A DNA stretch of 64,000 nucleotides from Candidatus Megaera polyxenophila (GCA_037101405.1 AP017964.1:124001-188000); one strand, 5' to 3'; counted from the stretch's first letter, positions 48,204 to 58,759 are shown. Numbers and translations: made by a program. The notes: generated from the letters alone by a model not told the origin.

Positions 48204-48667
48204 GCCCCTACTCCCGAATTTTCTTGGTTCTTCAGTATAAATCTATTGCTTTGAGCTACCGCTTTGGCAGTTTTTAAATGAGCATCAAAAGCAACCGGAT
48301 CCCAGACCTCGAAAACTAATCCTTTACCCACAAAAACGGCCTGCTCGGTAATTCCTACCTGCTGCATTAAATGAGCCGGAATAATAACTCTCCCTTCATT
48401 ATCGAACTGTAATTGGATAGACTCTCCCATTACGATCGTTTCAAAAGCATCCCTTTCTTCAGAATATGGATCTAACTTCTGGATTATTCCGTATATTTCC
48501 TGAAGACGAGCCATACTACAGGCCTCAATACAATTATTTTTAAAGGAAGGGTAAATGATAATACCGTTAAATTTATCTTCAGATAACACCGATCTAAATG
48601 CAGAAGGAATAGACACTCTTCCCTTTTTGTCAATTTTGTTTTGATACTTTGAAAGAAAAATATTCAT
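48200..48667 (-). CDS. mraZ: Transcriptional regulator MraZ
   Basis: MraZ (155 residues) has the two AbrB-like DNA-binding repeats expected: KIDKKGRVSIPSAFRS (about 12-27) and QLQFDNEGRVIIPAHLMQ (about 85-102). It heads the dcw cluster and in other bacteria represses its own promoter by binding a series of TGGG-type repeats. Just such a series lies 48-91 bases upstream of this start. The gene is intact and overlaps rsmH by four bases. Confidence 0.95.
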   Translation of the reverse strand: MNIFLSKYQNKIDKKGRVSIPSAFRSVLSEDKFNGIIIYPSFKNNCIEACSMARLQEIYGIIQKLDPYSEERDAFETIVMGESIQLQFDNEGRVIIPAHLMQQVGITEQAVFVGKGLVFEVWDPVAFDAHLKTAKAVAQSNRFILKNQENSGVGA

Positions 48668-48714
48668 TTTACCTATACAAAAATCTCACCTACCAACAAA
48701 GGCTAACACAAAAT

Positions 48715-48758
48715 TGGTAAAAAATGGGTTAACATGGGTATTTATGGAATAATTTGGA
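48715..48758. promoter_or_regulatory. Five TGG repeats at 10-bp spacing, probable MraZ operator
   Basis: On the plus strand TGGT, TGGG, TGGG, TGGA and TGGA start at 48715, 48725, 48735, 48745 and 48755, exactly ten bases apart. Known MraZ boxes are TGGGN units with 5-bp spacers, hence the same 10-bp period. They lie upstream of mraZ, although in reverse orientation to the gene, and there are five units where three or four are usual. The outer units are less good matches. Confidence 0.65.
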
Positions 48759-48784
48759 AAATAAACTTATATTTTTGCTTCGTC

Positions 48785-48880
48785 AAGTGATATTTGCATC
48801 ACTTAATAATAAATTATAAGAATTATTTAATTTTTATAGAAATATAAGGTAAATAGTTTTTTAACTTTAAAAAACTATTT
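48785..48880. repeat. Two inverted repeats in the mraZ-SPFH gap
   Basis: The 312-bp gap between mraZ and the SPFH gene holds the TGG repeats and, further on, two perfect inverted repeats. AAGTGAT/ATCACTT (48785-48791 and 48798-48804) has a six-base loop, and AAATAGTTTTTT/AAAAAACTATTT (48851-48862 and 48869-48880) also has a six-base loop. They may be operators or hairpins in the leader of the SPFH gene. I see nothing else recognisable in the gap. Confidence 0.5.
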
Positions 48881-48979
48881 CTTATATTGATAATTTTAAG
48901 GGTAAATTAATAAAAACCATGATATAGTCACTACTACTGATAAAAATCTTAATTAAATTTCGCTCGGGGGAGAATAGTT

Positions 48980-49906
48980 ATGGAAATATTGCTGCTAATT
49001 TTTGGGGTACTTGCCATCATATTGCTAGTTAAAATGATCAAGATTGTTCCTCAACAGGAAGCGTGGGTACTTGAAAATTTAGGTAAATTTGATCGAGTAC
49101 TTGAACCTGGCCTAACTATTATAATTCCTATAGTTCAAAACATCGCCTATAAACACACATTAAAAGAACAAGCAATCGATGTTCATGCCCAGACAGCAAT
49201 CTCGCAGGATAACGTTACCCTTTCAATTGACGGGGTTTTATACGTGAAAATCGTTGATCCGGTTGCAGCATCATATGGGGTAAGTAATCCGTATTACGCC
49301 ATATCACAACTTGCTCAAACTACGATGCGCTCAGAAATAGGGAAATTAAAGCTGGATAAAACTTTTGAAGAAAGAGAAACTTTAAATCATGCAATCGTTA
49401 CTTCTATAAATCTTGCTGCCGTTAACTGGGGTATCCAATGTATGAGATATGAGATTAAGGATATACAACCTCCTAAATCGATTTTACAAGCCATGGAATT
49501 GCAAGTAGCCGCTGAACGCCAAAAAAGAGCGAAAATCCTAGAATCCGAAGGTCACAGGCAAGCTCAGATCAACATTTCCGAGGGCGAGAAAGCTCAAGTT
49601 GTTCTTACCTCAGAAGCGGCTTATACTGATCAAATTAACAGAGCGAAAGGAGAAGCAGAAGCTATCTTATTTGTAGCCGAAGCTACTGCCAAATCTATAG
49701 AAGTTGTAGCTAGTTCCATTAAAAAAGATGGAGGATCAGAAGCTGTTTCTTTAAAGGTTGCTCAGCAATACGTAGAGTCTTTTGCTCATCTAGCTAAAGA
49801 ATCAAATACAGTAATCTTGCCTGCAAACTTATCAAGTCCTAGCGGTTTTATTACTGAGGCTATGACAATTTACGATAAATTAAAGAAAGGTAAAAATACG
49901 AATTAA
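48980..49906 (+). CDS. SPFH (stomatin/prohibitin) family protein, QmcA-like
   Basis: The 308-residue protein starts with a membrane anchor (about 2-20, LLLIFGVLAIILLVKMI). The SPFH/band 7 domain follows (VPQQEAWVLENLGKFDRVLEPGL, then NVTLSIDGVLYVKIVDP and YAISQLAQTTMRSEIGKL). A long Ala/Glu-rich helical region comes next (AAERQKRAKILESEGHRQA). Such proteins form membrane-associated rings and often regulate FtsH or other proteases; lon is encoded convergently next door, but that closeness may be chance. A GGGGGAG stretch lies about nine bases before the ATG and serves as the Shine-Dalgarno sequence. Confidence 0.93.
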   Translation: MEILLLIFGVLAIILLVKMIKIVPQQEAWVLENLGKFDRVLEPGLTIIIPIVQNIAYKHTLKEQAIDVHAQTAISQDNVTLSIDGVLYVKIVDPVAASYGVSNPYYAISQLAQTTMRSEIGKLKLDKTFEERETLNHAIVTSINLAAVNWGIQCMRYEIKDIQPPKSILQAMELQVAAERQKRAKILESEGHRQAQINISEGEKAQVVLTSEAAYTDQINRAKGEAEAILFVAEATAKSIEVVASSIKKDGGSEAVSLKVAQQYVESFAHLAKESNTVILPANLSSPSGFITEAMTIYDKLKKGKNTN

Positions 49907-49938
49907 CATACACCAAGATTTTGACTTTATAACCTTAA

Positions 49939-49965
49939 GCCCTTTTCTACACAAGGGCGTTTTTT
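49939..49965 (+). terminator. Rho-independent terminator after the SPFH gene
   Basis: GCCCTT (49939-49944) pairs with AAGGGC (49953-49958) across an eight-base loop and is followed by GTTTTTT on the plus strand. It overlaps the last codons of the convergent lon gene. Confidence 0.75.
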
Positions 49966-52259
49966 AATACTTCTTCAATTTTTGCTACTGGAATAATCTC
50001 AAGGGTATTTTTAATATTCTCTGGTATTTCTTTCAAATCTTTTACATTATCAATAGGAATCAGAACGGTTTTAATTCCCCCTCTACTAGCGGCAAGTAAT
50101 TTTTCTTTAAGCCCCCCAATAGGTAACACTTTCCCTCTTAAAGTAATTTCTCCGGTCATTGCAAGTGTTTTCTTAACAGGTTTTTTAGTCATGAGCGAAA
50201 CAATAGTGGTGTATAGAGCAATACCAGCAGATGGTCCGTCTTTCGGGATCGCTCCTTCTGGAACGTGTATATGGATATCTACCTCCTTATAATCTTTTTC
50301 CTCAAGTCCAAGCTGTTTCGCTCTAGAAAGAAAGCAGCTATAAGCCGCATCCGCTGATTCTTTCATTACTTCACCAAGTTTGCCCGTAGCTTTTACTCCT
50401 CCTTTACCTGGAAAAGAAACTGCTTCAATAGTAAGTAAATCACCTCCGACTTCAGTATAAGCAAGACCTGTAGTACTCCCTATTTGATCTTCTTCTGCTG
50501 CTAAGCCGAATCTGTATTTTTTAACACCGAGATATTCTTCCAAGTCTGACGGATTTATCGTTACTGATTTCAACTTTTTGTCTTTTAAAATTCTGGTCAG
50601 AACTTTTCGAGCTAATGCCCCAATTTCTCTTTCTAGAGCCCTAACACCTGCTTCTTTAGTATAATATCTAATTAATTCGAGAATAGTTTCATCGGGAATA
50701 ATTAGCTCATTAGGTTTCATCCCATGAAGCTTTAACTGCTTTTGTATTAAATGGTTTTTGGCTATTTGCAATTTCTCTTCTTCTATATACCCAGCGATAT
50801 TAATAATTTCCATACGATCAAGTAAAGCTCTTGGTAAATCATAGGAATTTGCCGTAGCAATAAATACTATATTTGATAAATCATATTCTACTTCTAGATA
50901 GTGATCAGCAAAATGCGCATTTTGCTCAGGATCAAGCACTTCCAGTAAAGCTGAAGCAGGATCTCCTCTAAAATCAGCACTCATTTTATCAATTTCATCA
51001 AGCAAAAGCACCGGGTTATCTACTTTCGTTTTCTTAATCAAGGTAATAATTTTACCCGGCATAGAACCAAGATAAGTCCTACGATGCCCCCTGATTTCAG
51101 CTTCATCTCTAACTCCTCCGAGAGCAAACTTACAGTACTTTCTACCCATTGCTTCAGCAATTGATTTTACCAAAGATGTTTTACCAACCCCAGGAGGGCC
51201 TATAAAACAAAGTATTGGTCCTTTAATTTTGCGTGAACGTTTCAAAACAGATAGATATTCAACTATTCTTTCTTTTACTTTCTTAAGTCCGTAATGATCA
51301 CGATTTAATATCATCTCAGTCTTGTTTATATCGATCGTAGCCTTAGTAGTTTTTCCCCAGGGCATTGAAAGCAAAGTGTCGAGATAATTTCTAACTACCG
51401 ATGATTCTGCCGACATCTGGTTCATCATCTTAAGTTTTTTTAGTTCTGCATTAGCTTTTTCTCTTGCTTCTTTAGAAAGTTTAAGATTTTTTATTTTTTT
51501 ATCGAGATCAAAAAAATCAGATCTTTCACTACCACCCTCCATCTCTTGTTGGATGGCTTTCATTTGTTCATTTAAGTAAAATTCCCTCTGAGTTTTTTCA
51601 ATTTGTTTTTTTACTCTTTGCTGTATTAACTGCTCGGTATCAATTTGCATGGATTCTCGCATGATAATTTCTAGAAGCATTTCTGCTCTTTTTAGAATAT
51701 CTACCTGCTCAAGCAGACTTTGTTTAAGATCTAGCTTAATTTCTAAATGGGAGGCTATTAAGTTGGTTATATAGCTAGGGTTTTTTTGTTGGTTAAGGAT
51801 ATTTAAAACTTCTAGATTTATTTTCTTATTACCCTTTGCATATTCTTGGAATTCTTCCATTATGTGTGCAGTAGCATTATTTAAAGCTTCCAGGTTATTC
51901 ACTTCTGAATCAGGAATGATTAAATAGTCAGCGACAAAAATCTCTTTATCTTCAATGTGCACTAATTTTACTCGGTTTGTTACCTCAACAAGAATTTTTG
52001 CATTATTATTCGGTAATTTAACCGTTTGGATAATTTTTGCTAATACTCCAATTTTAAATAAATCACTTGTACTTGGATCTTCAATATCTTGTTTTTTTTG
52101 AGTAGTTAGAAGAATATGCTGACCGTCTTCTATTTTTTTTGCAGCCAACAAAGCGTTTAATGACTTTTCCCTACCGATAAAAACTGGAGCAATGGTACCG
52201 GGGAAAATTATTAAATCCCTCAGAGTTAATAATGGTAAAGTTTTCTTCTCATTGCTCAT
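49947..52259 (-). CDS. lon: ATP-dependent protease Lon
   Basis: LonA (770 residues) combines an N-terminal substrate domain (1-300) with an AAA+ module and a C-terminal serine protease. Walker A is at 354-361 (GPPGVGKT) and Walker B at about 417-423 (VLLLDEID). The catalytic dyad is Ser677 (KDGPSAG) and Lys720 (GGLKEK). Length and residue numbers are close to E. coli Lon (S679/K722). It degrades misfolded and short-lived regulatory proteins in the cytoplasm. The gene is intact. Confidence 0.98.
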   Translation of the reverse strand: MSNEKKTLPLLTLRDLIIFPGTIAPVFIGREKSLNALLAAKKIEDGQHILLTTQKKQDIEDPSTSDLFKIGVLAKIIQTVKLPNNNAKILVEVTNRVKLVHIEDKEIFVADYLIIPDSEVNNLEALNNATAHIMEEFQEYAKGNKKINLEVLNILNQQKNPSYITNLIASHLEIKLDLKQSLLEQVDILKRAEMLLEIIMRESMQIDTEQLIQQRVKKQIEKTQREFYLNEQMKAIQQEMEGGSERSDFFDLDKKIKNLKLSKEAREKANAELKKLKMMNQMSAESSVVRNYLDTLLSMPWGKTTKATIDINKTEMILNRDHYGLKKVKERIVEYLSVLKRSRKIKGPILCFIGPPGVGKTSLVKSIAEAMGRKYCKFALGGVRDEAEIRGHRRTYLGSMPGKIITLIKKTKVDNPVLLLDEIDKMSADFRGDPASALLEVLDPEQNAHFADHYLEVEYDLSNIVFIATANSYDLPRALLDRMEIINIAGYIEEEKLQIAKNHLIQKQLKLHGMKPNELIIPDETILELIRYYTKEAGVRALEREIGALARKVLTRILKDKKLKSVTINPSDLEEYLGVKKYRFGLAAEEDQIGSTTGLAYTEVGGDLLTIEAVSFPGKGGVKATGKLGEVMKESADAAYSCFLSRAKQLGLEEKDYKEVDIHIHVPEGAIPKDGPSAGIALYTTIVSLMTKKPVKKTLAMTGEITLRGKVLPIGGLKEKLLAASRGGIKTVLIPIDNVKDLKEIPENIKNTLEIIPVAKIEEVLKNALV

Positions 52260-52413
52260 TATTTTGTTACCCTTTATAAAAAAAATTATGTATATATTTA
52301 ATAGATTATAAGCTATATAATAGCAGCACTTAACAAAATCAAGTAGCTGCTCTCGCTAAATTATTAGCGTAGCTTATTTAAGCAGAATATAAAAACTAAA
52401 AATAGGATTTCTA

Positions 52414-53406
52414 GTGCAAACTCCAGATATGGTTGCAAAGGCTTATAACAGAATTAGCGGTTACGTTCATAATACTCCTCTTTTATATTCTGAGACCTTA
52501 AATAAAATAGTAGGTAGTCAGGTTTATTTTAAAATGGATGCGACGCAAAAAACCGGTTCTTTTAAAATAAGAGGCGTACTTAACCATCTTCTGGCTCTTA
52601 AAGAAAGCAATAAAATGCCTGGCAAAATTGTTGCTTATAGCACAGGTAATCATGCACTTGCCATGGCCTATACTGCTAAATTATTTGGAATTCATGCAAG
52701 AGTGTATTTACCACAAAACGTTTCTCCTATCAAAAAAAGAATTGCTAAATATTACGGGGCTGAGGTAATGGAAGTAAAAACCCGCTTAGAAGCAGAGAGC
52801 TTATCAAAAAAAGATGGAGATAACGGTTTTTATTATTTACATCCTTCTGACGATGACCAGACAATAGCTGGAGCTGGTACTATGTGTTACGAAGCTTTAA
52901 TAGAAATGAAAAAGCGTAATCTCAAAATGCCAGATGCAATATTTGCTTCCTGTGGAGGAGGCGGGTTACTTGCTGGAACTTATCTGGCCAAGAACTTATT
53001 ATCTCCTTCCTCAAAACTCATTGGTGCTGAACCTGAAATTGCCAACGATGCTTACAAATCATTACAATCTGGAGAAATTAACCGATTTGACGATTCTCCC
53101 AAAACCATAGCCGATGGCCTTAGAGCTCTTTCAATATGCCAAAGGACATTTAATTATTTAAAAAAATTGGATGGTTTTTGCACCTGTAGTGAAGAATCAA
53201 TTTACTATTGGACCGCATGGCTTATGCAAACAACAAAGGTTACTTGCGAACCTTCCGCAGCTATTAGTATGGCAGCTGCATATAATTGGCTGAAAGAAAA
53301 TAGTGCCAAAAAAACTATTCTTATCCTCATTTCTGGAGGAAATATCGACCCCAGTCTTTATCACGATCTATGGAATCAGGACCACCTAGCGATACTACCG
53401 GAATAA
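52414..53406 (+). CDS. Threonine dehydratase/serine racemase-like PLP enzyme
   Basis: This fold-type II PLP enzyme has 330 residues. The PLP lysine is Lys51 (KTGSFKIRG), the substrate loop is YSTGNHALAMAY, and the phosphate-binding glycine loop is SCGGGGLLAG. It lacks the C-terminal ACT domains of biosynthetic IlvA, so it is closer to catabolic threonine dehydratase or serine racemase. The start codon is GTG with TAGGAT six bases upstream; an ATG five codons on is possible. Which amino acid it acts on cannot be told from the sequence. Confidence 0.85.
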   Translation: MQTPDMVAKAYNRISGYVHNTPLLYSETLNKIVGSQVYFKMDATQKTGSFKIRGVLNHLLALKESNKMPGKIVAYSTGNHALAMAYTAKLFGIHARVYLPQNVSPIKKRIAKYYGAEVMEVKTRLEAESLSKKDGDNGFYYLHPSDDDQTIAGAGTMCYEALIEMKKRNLKMPDAIFASCGGGGLLAGTYLAKNLLSPSSKLIGAEPEIANDAYKSLQSGEINRFDDSPKTIADGLRALSICQRTFNYLKKLDGFCTCSEESIYYWTAWLMQTTKVTCEPSAAISMAAAYNWLKENSAKKTILILISGGNIDPSLYHDLWNQDHLAILPE

Positions 53407-53481
53407 ATTTTATACAGTGAAATAAATTTGGTTAAAGCAGGCAATAACCATTATTTAAGGCAAATTGTACTGTTTTTAACA

Positions 53482-53525
53482 TAAAAAAAAGAAATCCAGA
53501 TTTAAGAATTATTTTTCTGGATTTC
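53482..53525 (-). terminator. Rho-independent terminator downstream of the 53573-54592 gene
   Basis: GAAATCCAG (53491-53499) pairs with CTGGATTTC (53517-53525). Read on the minus strand, the hairpin is followed by eight T (53483-53490), a good intrinsic terminator. In the plus direction it may also serve the dehydratase gene, although the T tract there is poor. Confidence 0.8.
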
Positions 53526-53572
53526 CTTTATGGTTAGAATTAGCTGTAATTCAATTATAATTGAAACAGAAA

Positions 53573-54592
53573 TTATGCAATAGCATCTAGCAAATCTTCA
53601 TGGTTACCATGATCTCCGGCAATAGCAACATCATCTGTATTATCCTCAAAAGAACCACCAATATCTAGTTCACTTCTATCCATTGGCTCAATTGCTTTAA
53701 GACGATCTTTATAGTCTTTTGCTATAGCTTGTAACTCATTATATTCATCTTCAAGCCTTGCTACTTCTTCTTTAGTTTGAGCCTCGTAACTTTTAAAACT
53801 CCATTTTGTTGTCTTAAAATTTGCCAACTTTTCTTTCACATAACCGTCAACACTCTGGTCTGAAAGCTTAAGGGCAAGAGCTTTCACTAAAAGTGCCTGA
53901 CCATCCTGGTGATTCCCGTACTCTTTAAGCACTTGCCTATAAATATCCCCATCAGTAAGATATACAACAGGGACATCTTCTATAATCTCATTGCTGTAAA
54001 CTTTCAGTCCATCTTCAGTTTCTACAAATCTTGATATTAGTTGTGTATCAGTTTCCTGGATTTCCCTGCCTACTATTGTATATGACATATTATCATTTTG
54101 GTCATATTGTGTTTTGACAATAGCTTGCAAAGTAAATGGATTGGTTATTTTTTTTGCGTGACTACCCTCAATAACATGGCCTGTACTAATATCGATATTA
54201 TTTCTATCTATTATTGCTATATTGGTCCAAGTTGATACATCGCTAATATCTTCTATATCAGCTGTTGCTAAAAACATTCCTTCTTTGTCTGTCAATGCTT
54301 TTAAATTCTCTAGAACTTCGATTTCTTTATCATATGATTTTTTAATTTTGTAACCATACCAGTATCCGCTAAGTGTAGCAACTCCGCCTATTGCCTTACC
54401 GACAACACTAGGTATAAGAGCTGTATTGTAAGCTTGAGAAGCAATTATCCCACCTGCCACTGTACTAGTTAAGATCGTTGCATTAGTCTCTACTTTTTGC
54501 CAGAACTTTTGTTTATTAATAAGTTTTTGGAAAGTTGTTCCACTTGGGCTTTTTGGTAAATATGTAGTAAGTCTACTAACTATATTAAACAT
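53573..54592 (-). CDS. Unknown protein with a paired membrane segment and acidic tail
   Basis: I do not recognise this 339-residue protein. It starts with a basic, hydrophilic 35 residues. Two adjacent weakly hydrophobic helices follow (about 38-82: ILTSTVAGGIIASQAYN and LIPSVVGKAIGGVATLSGYWYGY), rich in Gly and Ala. A soluble domain comes next, then a coiled-coil segment (about 275-300, KEEVARLEDEYNELQAIAKDYKDRLK). The strongly acidic end contains DIGGSFEDNTDD and GDHGNHEDLLDAIA. It is a single-gene unit with its own terminator. The paired helices plus coiled coil and absence of a signal peptide would suit a protein inserted into host membranes, but that is speculation. Confidence 0.7.
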   Translation of the reverse strand: MFNIVSRLTTYLPKSPSGTTFQKLINKQKFWQKVETNATILTSTVAGGIIASQAYNTALIPSVVGKAIGGVATLSGYWYGYKIKKSYDKEIEVLENLKALTDKEGMFLATADIEDISDVSTWTNIAIIDRNNIDISTGHVIEGSHAKKITNPFTLQAIVKTQYDQNDNMSYTIVGREIQETDTQLISRFVETEDGLKVYSNEIIEDVPVVYLTDGDIYRQVLKEYGNHQDGQALLVKALALKLSDQSVDGYVKEKLANFKTTKWSFKSYEAQTKEEVARLEDEYNELQAIAKDYKDRLKAIEPMDRSELDIGGSFEDNTDDVAIAGDHGNHEDLLDAIA

Positions 54593-54841
54593 TACGTTCT
54601 CCAGTTATTTATTTTTGTTAACTTATTGCAATGCAGTTTTAGTTCAAGTATTAACAAAAGTCAACTTATTATTTTGATTCTTTGATAATAATTAGAAATA
54701 TAACCTTTTTAAAATAGGAGAAAAAAGTAAAACCAGTTTATTTAAGTCGTAGATTAGGTAGTATATAATCAGTTATGTTGTATAAATTATTGTCTAAATA
54801 TAATTAAGAATCATTAACTACGTTTTGGTCAGATAATAATT

Positions 54842-57067
54842 TTAACTAAACTTATTATCTTTAGGAAAGCCTGTTGGGGGCATTTTTCCTATACTACCGC
54901 GTTTAGCTCGCCAAGACATTATCTGCGTTTCAAGACGAGTTTTATTCCCCAGTGTCCAAGAAAGCCCCTCTCCAGAATTAAATACTTTCAGGTCACTAAG
55001 CTCGGCATCTCGATATTTCTGCAAGGCCACACCTTGCCCTCTTTTGAGCTCTGGTATTTCCTCAATTGCAAATACTACTAACTTCCGATTAGTACCGATT
55101 ACTGCTACCATATCTCCTTTATCTAAAGGCTTGCACATAATACATTTATGATCACCGGTTATTTGCATGATTTGTTTTCCTCCTTTTGTACCGGCAATTA
55201 CATCATCTGAGTTTACTATAAAACCTTTACCGTTACTTGCAGCCACTAATATTTTCTGACGAGATTTATATGGTATGATATTTACTATTTCATTGTTCTC
55301 TATTTCAATCATTAATTTTATTGATTCTCCTGAACCTTTACCTTTAGCAATATTATCAGCAAGAATGGTGAAAAACTTGCCATTAGCAGCGCTAATAATT
55401 ATATTATCGGTAGTGTAAGTCTCTATATTAAATTGTTCCTCGTCTCCTTCTTTATATTTGATATGGCTTAAATCTAGATTATGACCTTTCATACTGCGAA
55501 TCCACCCCATTTTAGAACAGATAATAGTAATAGGCTCTTTCTCAATAAAAGCAGAAATATCCACTACTTGAGCAGCACCTTCTATTTGTTCAAAAGTAGT
55601 TTTGCGTGCTCCTAGGCTGGTATTTAAGCCAAATCTCTTTTGCAAAATTTTCAGCTCATTTTTAATTAACTGCCATAATTTTTTTGGGTCGTCTAAAACC
55701 TGGGAATACCCCTCGTGTTTCTTCTGAAGTTCATCATGCTCAGAATTAATTTGTTCTTCTTCTAGTTTTCTAAGAGATCTAAGTTTAATATTTAAAATAG
55801 CTTCAGCTTGCGTATCAGTAATTTTGAACTGTGCCATCATTTCTTGTTTGGGATGATCTTCCTCTCTGATAATCCTTATAACTTCATCAATATTGAGATA
55901 AGCAATTTTTAAAGCGGCAAGTATCTCAAGTCGTTCTTCTATCCTTTTTATTTCAAATTTGGTACGCCTTGTTACTATTATCTGGCGATAGGACAGAAAT
56001 TCTTTTAGCACTTCAAGAAGATTCATTACTCGTGGAGCTTTATCAGAGGCAAGGACATTCATGTTTAAATGAATACGAGACTCAAGAGCTGTCTGCCTGA
56101 AGATAGATTCCATAACAATTTCAGGTAAGCAGTTTCTTCCTTTGGGCTCTATAACAATTCTTATTTCTTCGGTAGATTCATCTCTAATATTACCGATAAG
56201 CGGTAACTTTTTATCCCTAAGTAGGTTGGCAATATGCTCGATTAATTTTGACTTTTGAGTTTGATAAGGAATTTCCTTTATAACAATTTGGTACAGACCA
56301 TGGCTAAAATTTTCTCTTTCCCAGCGGGCTCTAACTCTAAAACTTCCTCTGCCAGTTTTATAGGCTTGGATTATGATATCTGGAGAATCAATGATTATAC
56401 CACCGGTCGGAAAATCCGGTCCTTTAATAAACTTCATTATTTCTTCAGTTTTATTAACACCAGAATTATCAATTAAGTAAATAAGCGCATCACATAACTC
56501 ATGTAAATTATGCGGGGGAATACTAGTTGCCATCCCAACAGCTATTCCTTCAGAACCATTAGCAAGTAAGTTGGGGAAAGCTGCAGGCATTAGTTCTGGT
56601 TCAGTATCAGAATCATCGTAAGTAGGGCGAAAATTCACCGTGTCCTTATCTATGTCCTCCATAAGCATAGTGCAAATTTCAGTCATTCGTGATTCAGTAT
56701 AACGCATAGCAGCTGCGTTATCTCCGTCAATCGACCCGAAATTACCTTGGCCATCTATAAGTGGATATCTTAAAGAGAAATTTTGCGCTAATCTAACAAG
56801 AGTATCATAAATCGCCGTATCCCCATGAGGGTGGTATTTACCAATTACATCCCCAACTACCCTTGCACATTTTTTATAACCAGAAGTTGGATCAAGTCTT
56901 AATTTCAGCATTGCATAGAGTAACCTTCGATGCACCGGTTTTAATCCGTCCCTAACATCGGGTAGCGACCTAGACATAATTGTTGATAACGCATACGAAA
57001 GGTAACGCTCGGAAATCGCATCTCCAAAATCAACACTTTCAATATTAGTAGCTTTTTTATCTATCAT
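54842..57067 (-). CDS. parC: DNA topoisomerase IV subunit A
   Basis: ParC (741 residues) cuts and rejoins DNA to separate daughter chromosomes. The catalytic Tyr123 lies in [11 protein letters not shown]. The quinolone-determining region reads [12 protein letters not shown]. The N-terminal part through the winged-helix and tower domains is complete, and the C-terminal half has the short beta-pinwheel repeats. Length and the absence of GyrA-box repeats favour ParC over GyrA. Its start is 37 bases after the ppiD-like stop on the same strand. Confidence 0.95.
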   Translation of the reverse strand: MIDKKATNIESVDFGDAISERYLSYALSTIMSRSLPDVRDGLKPVHRRLLYAMLKLRLDPTSGYKKCARVVGDVIGKYHPHGDTAIYDTLVRLAQNFSLRYPLIDGQGNFGSIDGDNAAAMRYTESRMTEICTMLMEDIDKDTVNFRPTYDDSDTEPELMPAAFPNLLANGSEGIAVGMATSIPPHNLHELCDALIYLIDNSGVNKTEEIMKFIKGPDFPTGGIIIDSPDIIIQAYKTGRGSFRVRARWERENFSHGLYQIVIKEIPYQTQKSKLIEHIANLLRDKKLPLIGNIRDESTEEIRIVIEPKGRNCLPEIVMESIFRQTALESRIHLNMNVLASDKAPRVMNLLEVLKEFLSYRQIIVTRRTKFEIKRIEERLEILAALKIAYLNIDEVIRIIREEDHPKQEMMAQFKITDTQAEAILNIKLRSLRKLEEEQINSEHDELQKKHEGYSQVLDDPKKLWQLIKNELKILQKRFGLNTSLGARKTTFEQIEGAAQVVDISAFIEKEPITIICSKMGWIRSMKGHNLDLSHIKYKEGDEEQFNIETYTTDNIIISAANGKFFTILADNIAKGKGSGESIKLMIEIENNEIVNIIPYKSRQKILVAASNGKGFIVNSDDVIAGTKGGKQIMQITGDHKCIMCKPLDKGDMVAVIGTNRKLVVFAIEEIPELKRGQGVALQKYRDAELSDLKVFNSGEGLSWTLGNKTRLETQIMSWRAKRGSIGKMPPTGFPKDNKFS

Positions 57068-57104
57068 GCATTTCTCTAACTGCCGTAAACCTTCTTTATA
57101 AGCA

Positions 57105-58682
57105 TTACATCTTCACTTTTACGTCGTTCTGTTCGGCAAGATATCCTATTAGCTCCTGCATAATACCCTCCTTAATGGTATTTTGGATCTGAATTAAAGA
57201 CTTCTCCTTGATTTTCTTTGCTTTATTTAAATCTATTTTGTTATCTTTAATAAAAGCAAAATAGGCTTTATTGCCATCTTTAACTAAGCTAGTTATCTGC
57301 CCTTTTTCAGTTTTGAAGATTAAATATGCTAATTCAGGATTCATTTGTTCTTTCATGCCGAAATCAGCCCGAGTCATAGATTTGTTACTCTCCACTACTA
57401 TACCTTTATTTTTTAACAATTCTAAATTTACCTTTTTCTCTTGATAATTTTTTTGTACTTGCTCAAGAATCTTAATATTTTCACCAGCAATAGCTTTTGC
57501 CTGGAGTATAGAAGAAATTTGATCTTTTACTTCTTCAAATTCTTGTTTTCGCGAAGGGGTTATCTTAACTAGTTCTCCAAGAACAATTTTATTTTGATTT
57601 GATAACTCTAAAGGATAAGAAACTTCTCCCTCCAGCATTTCAAAAACTGAATCAGCAATTTCTGAAATATTTAAATTACTATCCTCAACCAAAACATCCT
57701 TGCTAATAGGTTTCATATTAGAAACTTTTATACCATGTTTTGCGGCAATTTCCTTTAAAGTTAAACCTGATGCTACTTCTTCTTCAAGAGATTTAGAAAA
57801 TTGCGTTATTAGGTCTTCTAGCTTCGTAGTTTGTAATATTTCCCGTATCTCTTCTTTAACCACTGAATAAGGTTTATTATCAAATTCATTTTTATTTGCT
57901 TCATAATAAGCCTGCGTTTCCTTTTCTCCTAGATCGAGTTTTTTAGCAAAAAAATCTTTATCAATCGTTATATAATCAAAGCTTCTTAGTTCCGGTAGTA
58001 CAAAGTTACTTTCATTATTTTTATAAAAATCCTCAAGCTCTTTACTGTCTGGTTTTTCAACTGAAGTAACATTTTTTTTATTAGCTAAATCTATACTAAC
58101 AATGTCAAAATATTTAGTTTCAGCCATATAATTGATCATATTATTGATCATTATTTTAGGAGGTTGAAAAGATTGCATAAATATATCAAGCAAAGAATTT
58201 TTAATTAAACTTTTCTTTAGATTTTCTAGATACTCATCTTCCATTCTCTGGGAATTATGGAAAGCCGCCTTGAATAACTTTAAATCAAAATTACCATTTT
58301 TATTCTTAAAATAAGGTATTTTTTTAACAAAACTTATGACCGTTTCATCACTAATTTCCAGATCATATATTTTAGCAAGATAGCTAATCATTGATTCGTT
58401 TATTAGACTTGTTATTATCTGCTGATCAAGATTTAAAGCTTTGATCTGTTCTTCAGTAAGATTTATGTTGTTCTCACGCTGCAAAACTTCTATTTCTTTT
58501 GCTTTAACAGCTAAAAAAGTTTCAATAGGAATAGATTCCGTTTTACTGAAAGTAACTATATCTCCGCTCTTATTGCCGCTTAGGAAACTAGACGCGCCGA
58601 TTCCAACAAAGCTTAGAGCAATTAAACCCAGTAATATCTTAACAAAAATATTATCAGCACTTTTCCGAAATTTGATTAACAT
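57105..58682 (-). CDS. ppiD: PpiD-like periplasmic folding factor (SurA N-terminal domain)
   Basis: The 525-residue protein is anchored by one N-terminal helix (about 13-32, [20 protein letters not shown]). A SurA/PpiD-type N-terminal chaperone domain follows (about 40-190), with conserved [17 protein letters not shown]. The parvulin PPIase domain in the middle is hard to see and probably inactive, as in many PpiD proteins. PpiD works near the Sec translocon on newly exported proteins. It is divergent from tpiA, with 77 bases between. Confidence 0.85.
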   Translation of the reverse strand: MLIKFRKSADNIFVKILLGLIALSFVGIGASSFLSGNKSGDIVTFSKTESIPIETFLAVKAKEIEVLQRENNINLTEEQIKALNLDQQIITSLINESMISYLAKIYDLEISDETVISFVKKIPYFKNKNGNFDLKLFKAAFHNSQRMEDEYLENLKKSLIKNSLLDIFMQSFQPPKIMINNMINYMAETKYFDIVSIDLANKKNVTSVEKPDSKELEDFYKNNESNFVLPELRSFDYITIDKDFFAKKLDLGEKETQAYYEANKNEFDNKPYSVVKEEIREILQTTKLEDLITQFSKSLEEEVASGLTLKEIAAKHGIKVSNMKPISKDVLVEDSNLNISEIADSVFEMLEGEVSYPLELSNQNKIVLGELVKITPSRKQEFEEVKDQISSILQAKAIAGENIKILEQVQKNYQEKKVNLELLKNKGIVVESNKSMTRADFGMKEQMNPELAYLIFKTEKGQITSLVKDGNKAYFAFIKDNKIDLNKAKKIKEKSLIQIQNTIKEGIMQELIGYLAEQNDVKVKM

Positions 58683-58759
58683 AAAAATTACAATTTACTT
58701 CTTATTTATTTAATTTATAAAATAGATAGCAAATCACATAACTGCAAGGAATTTTTCCT

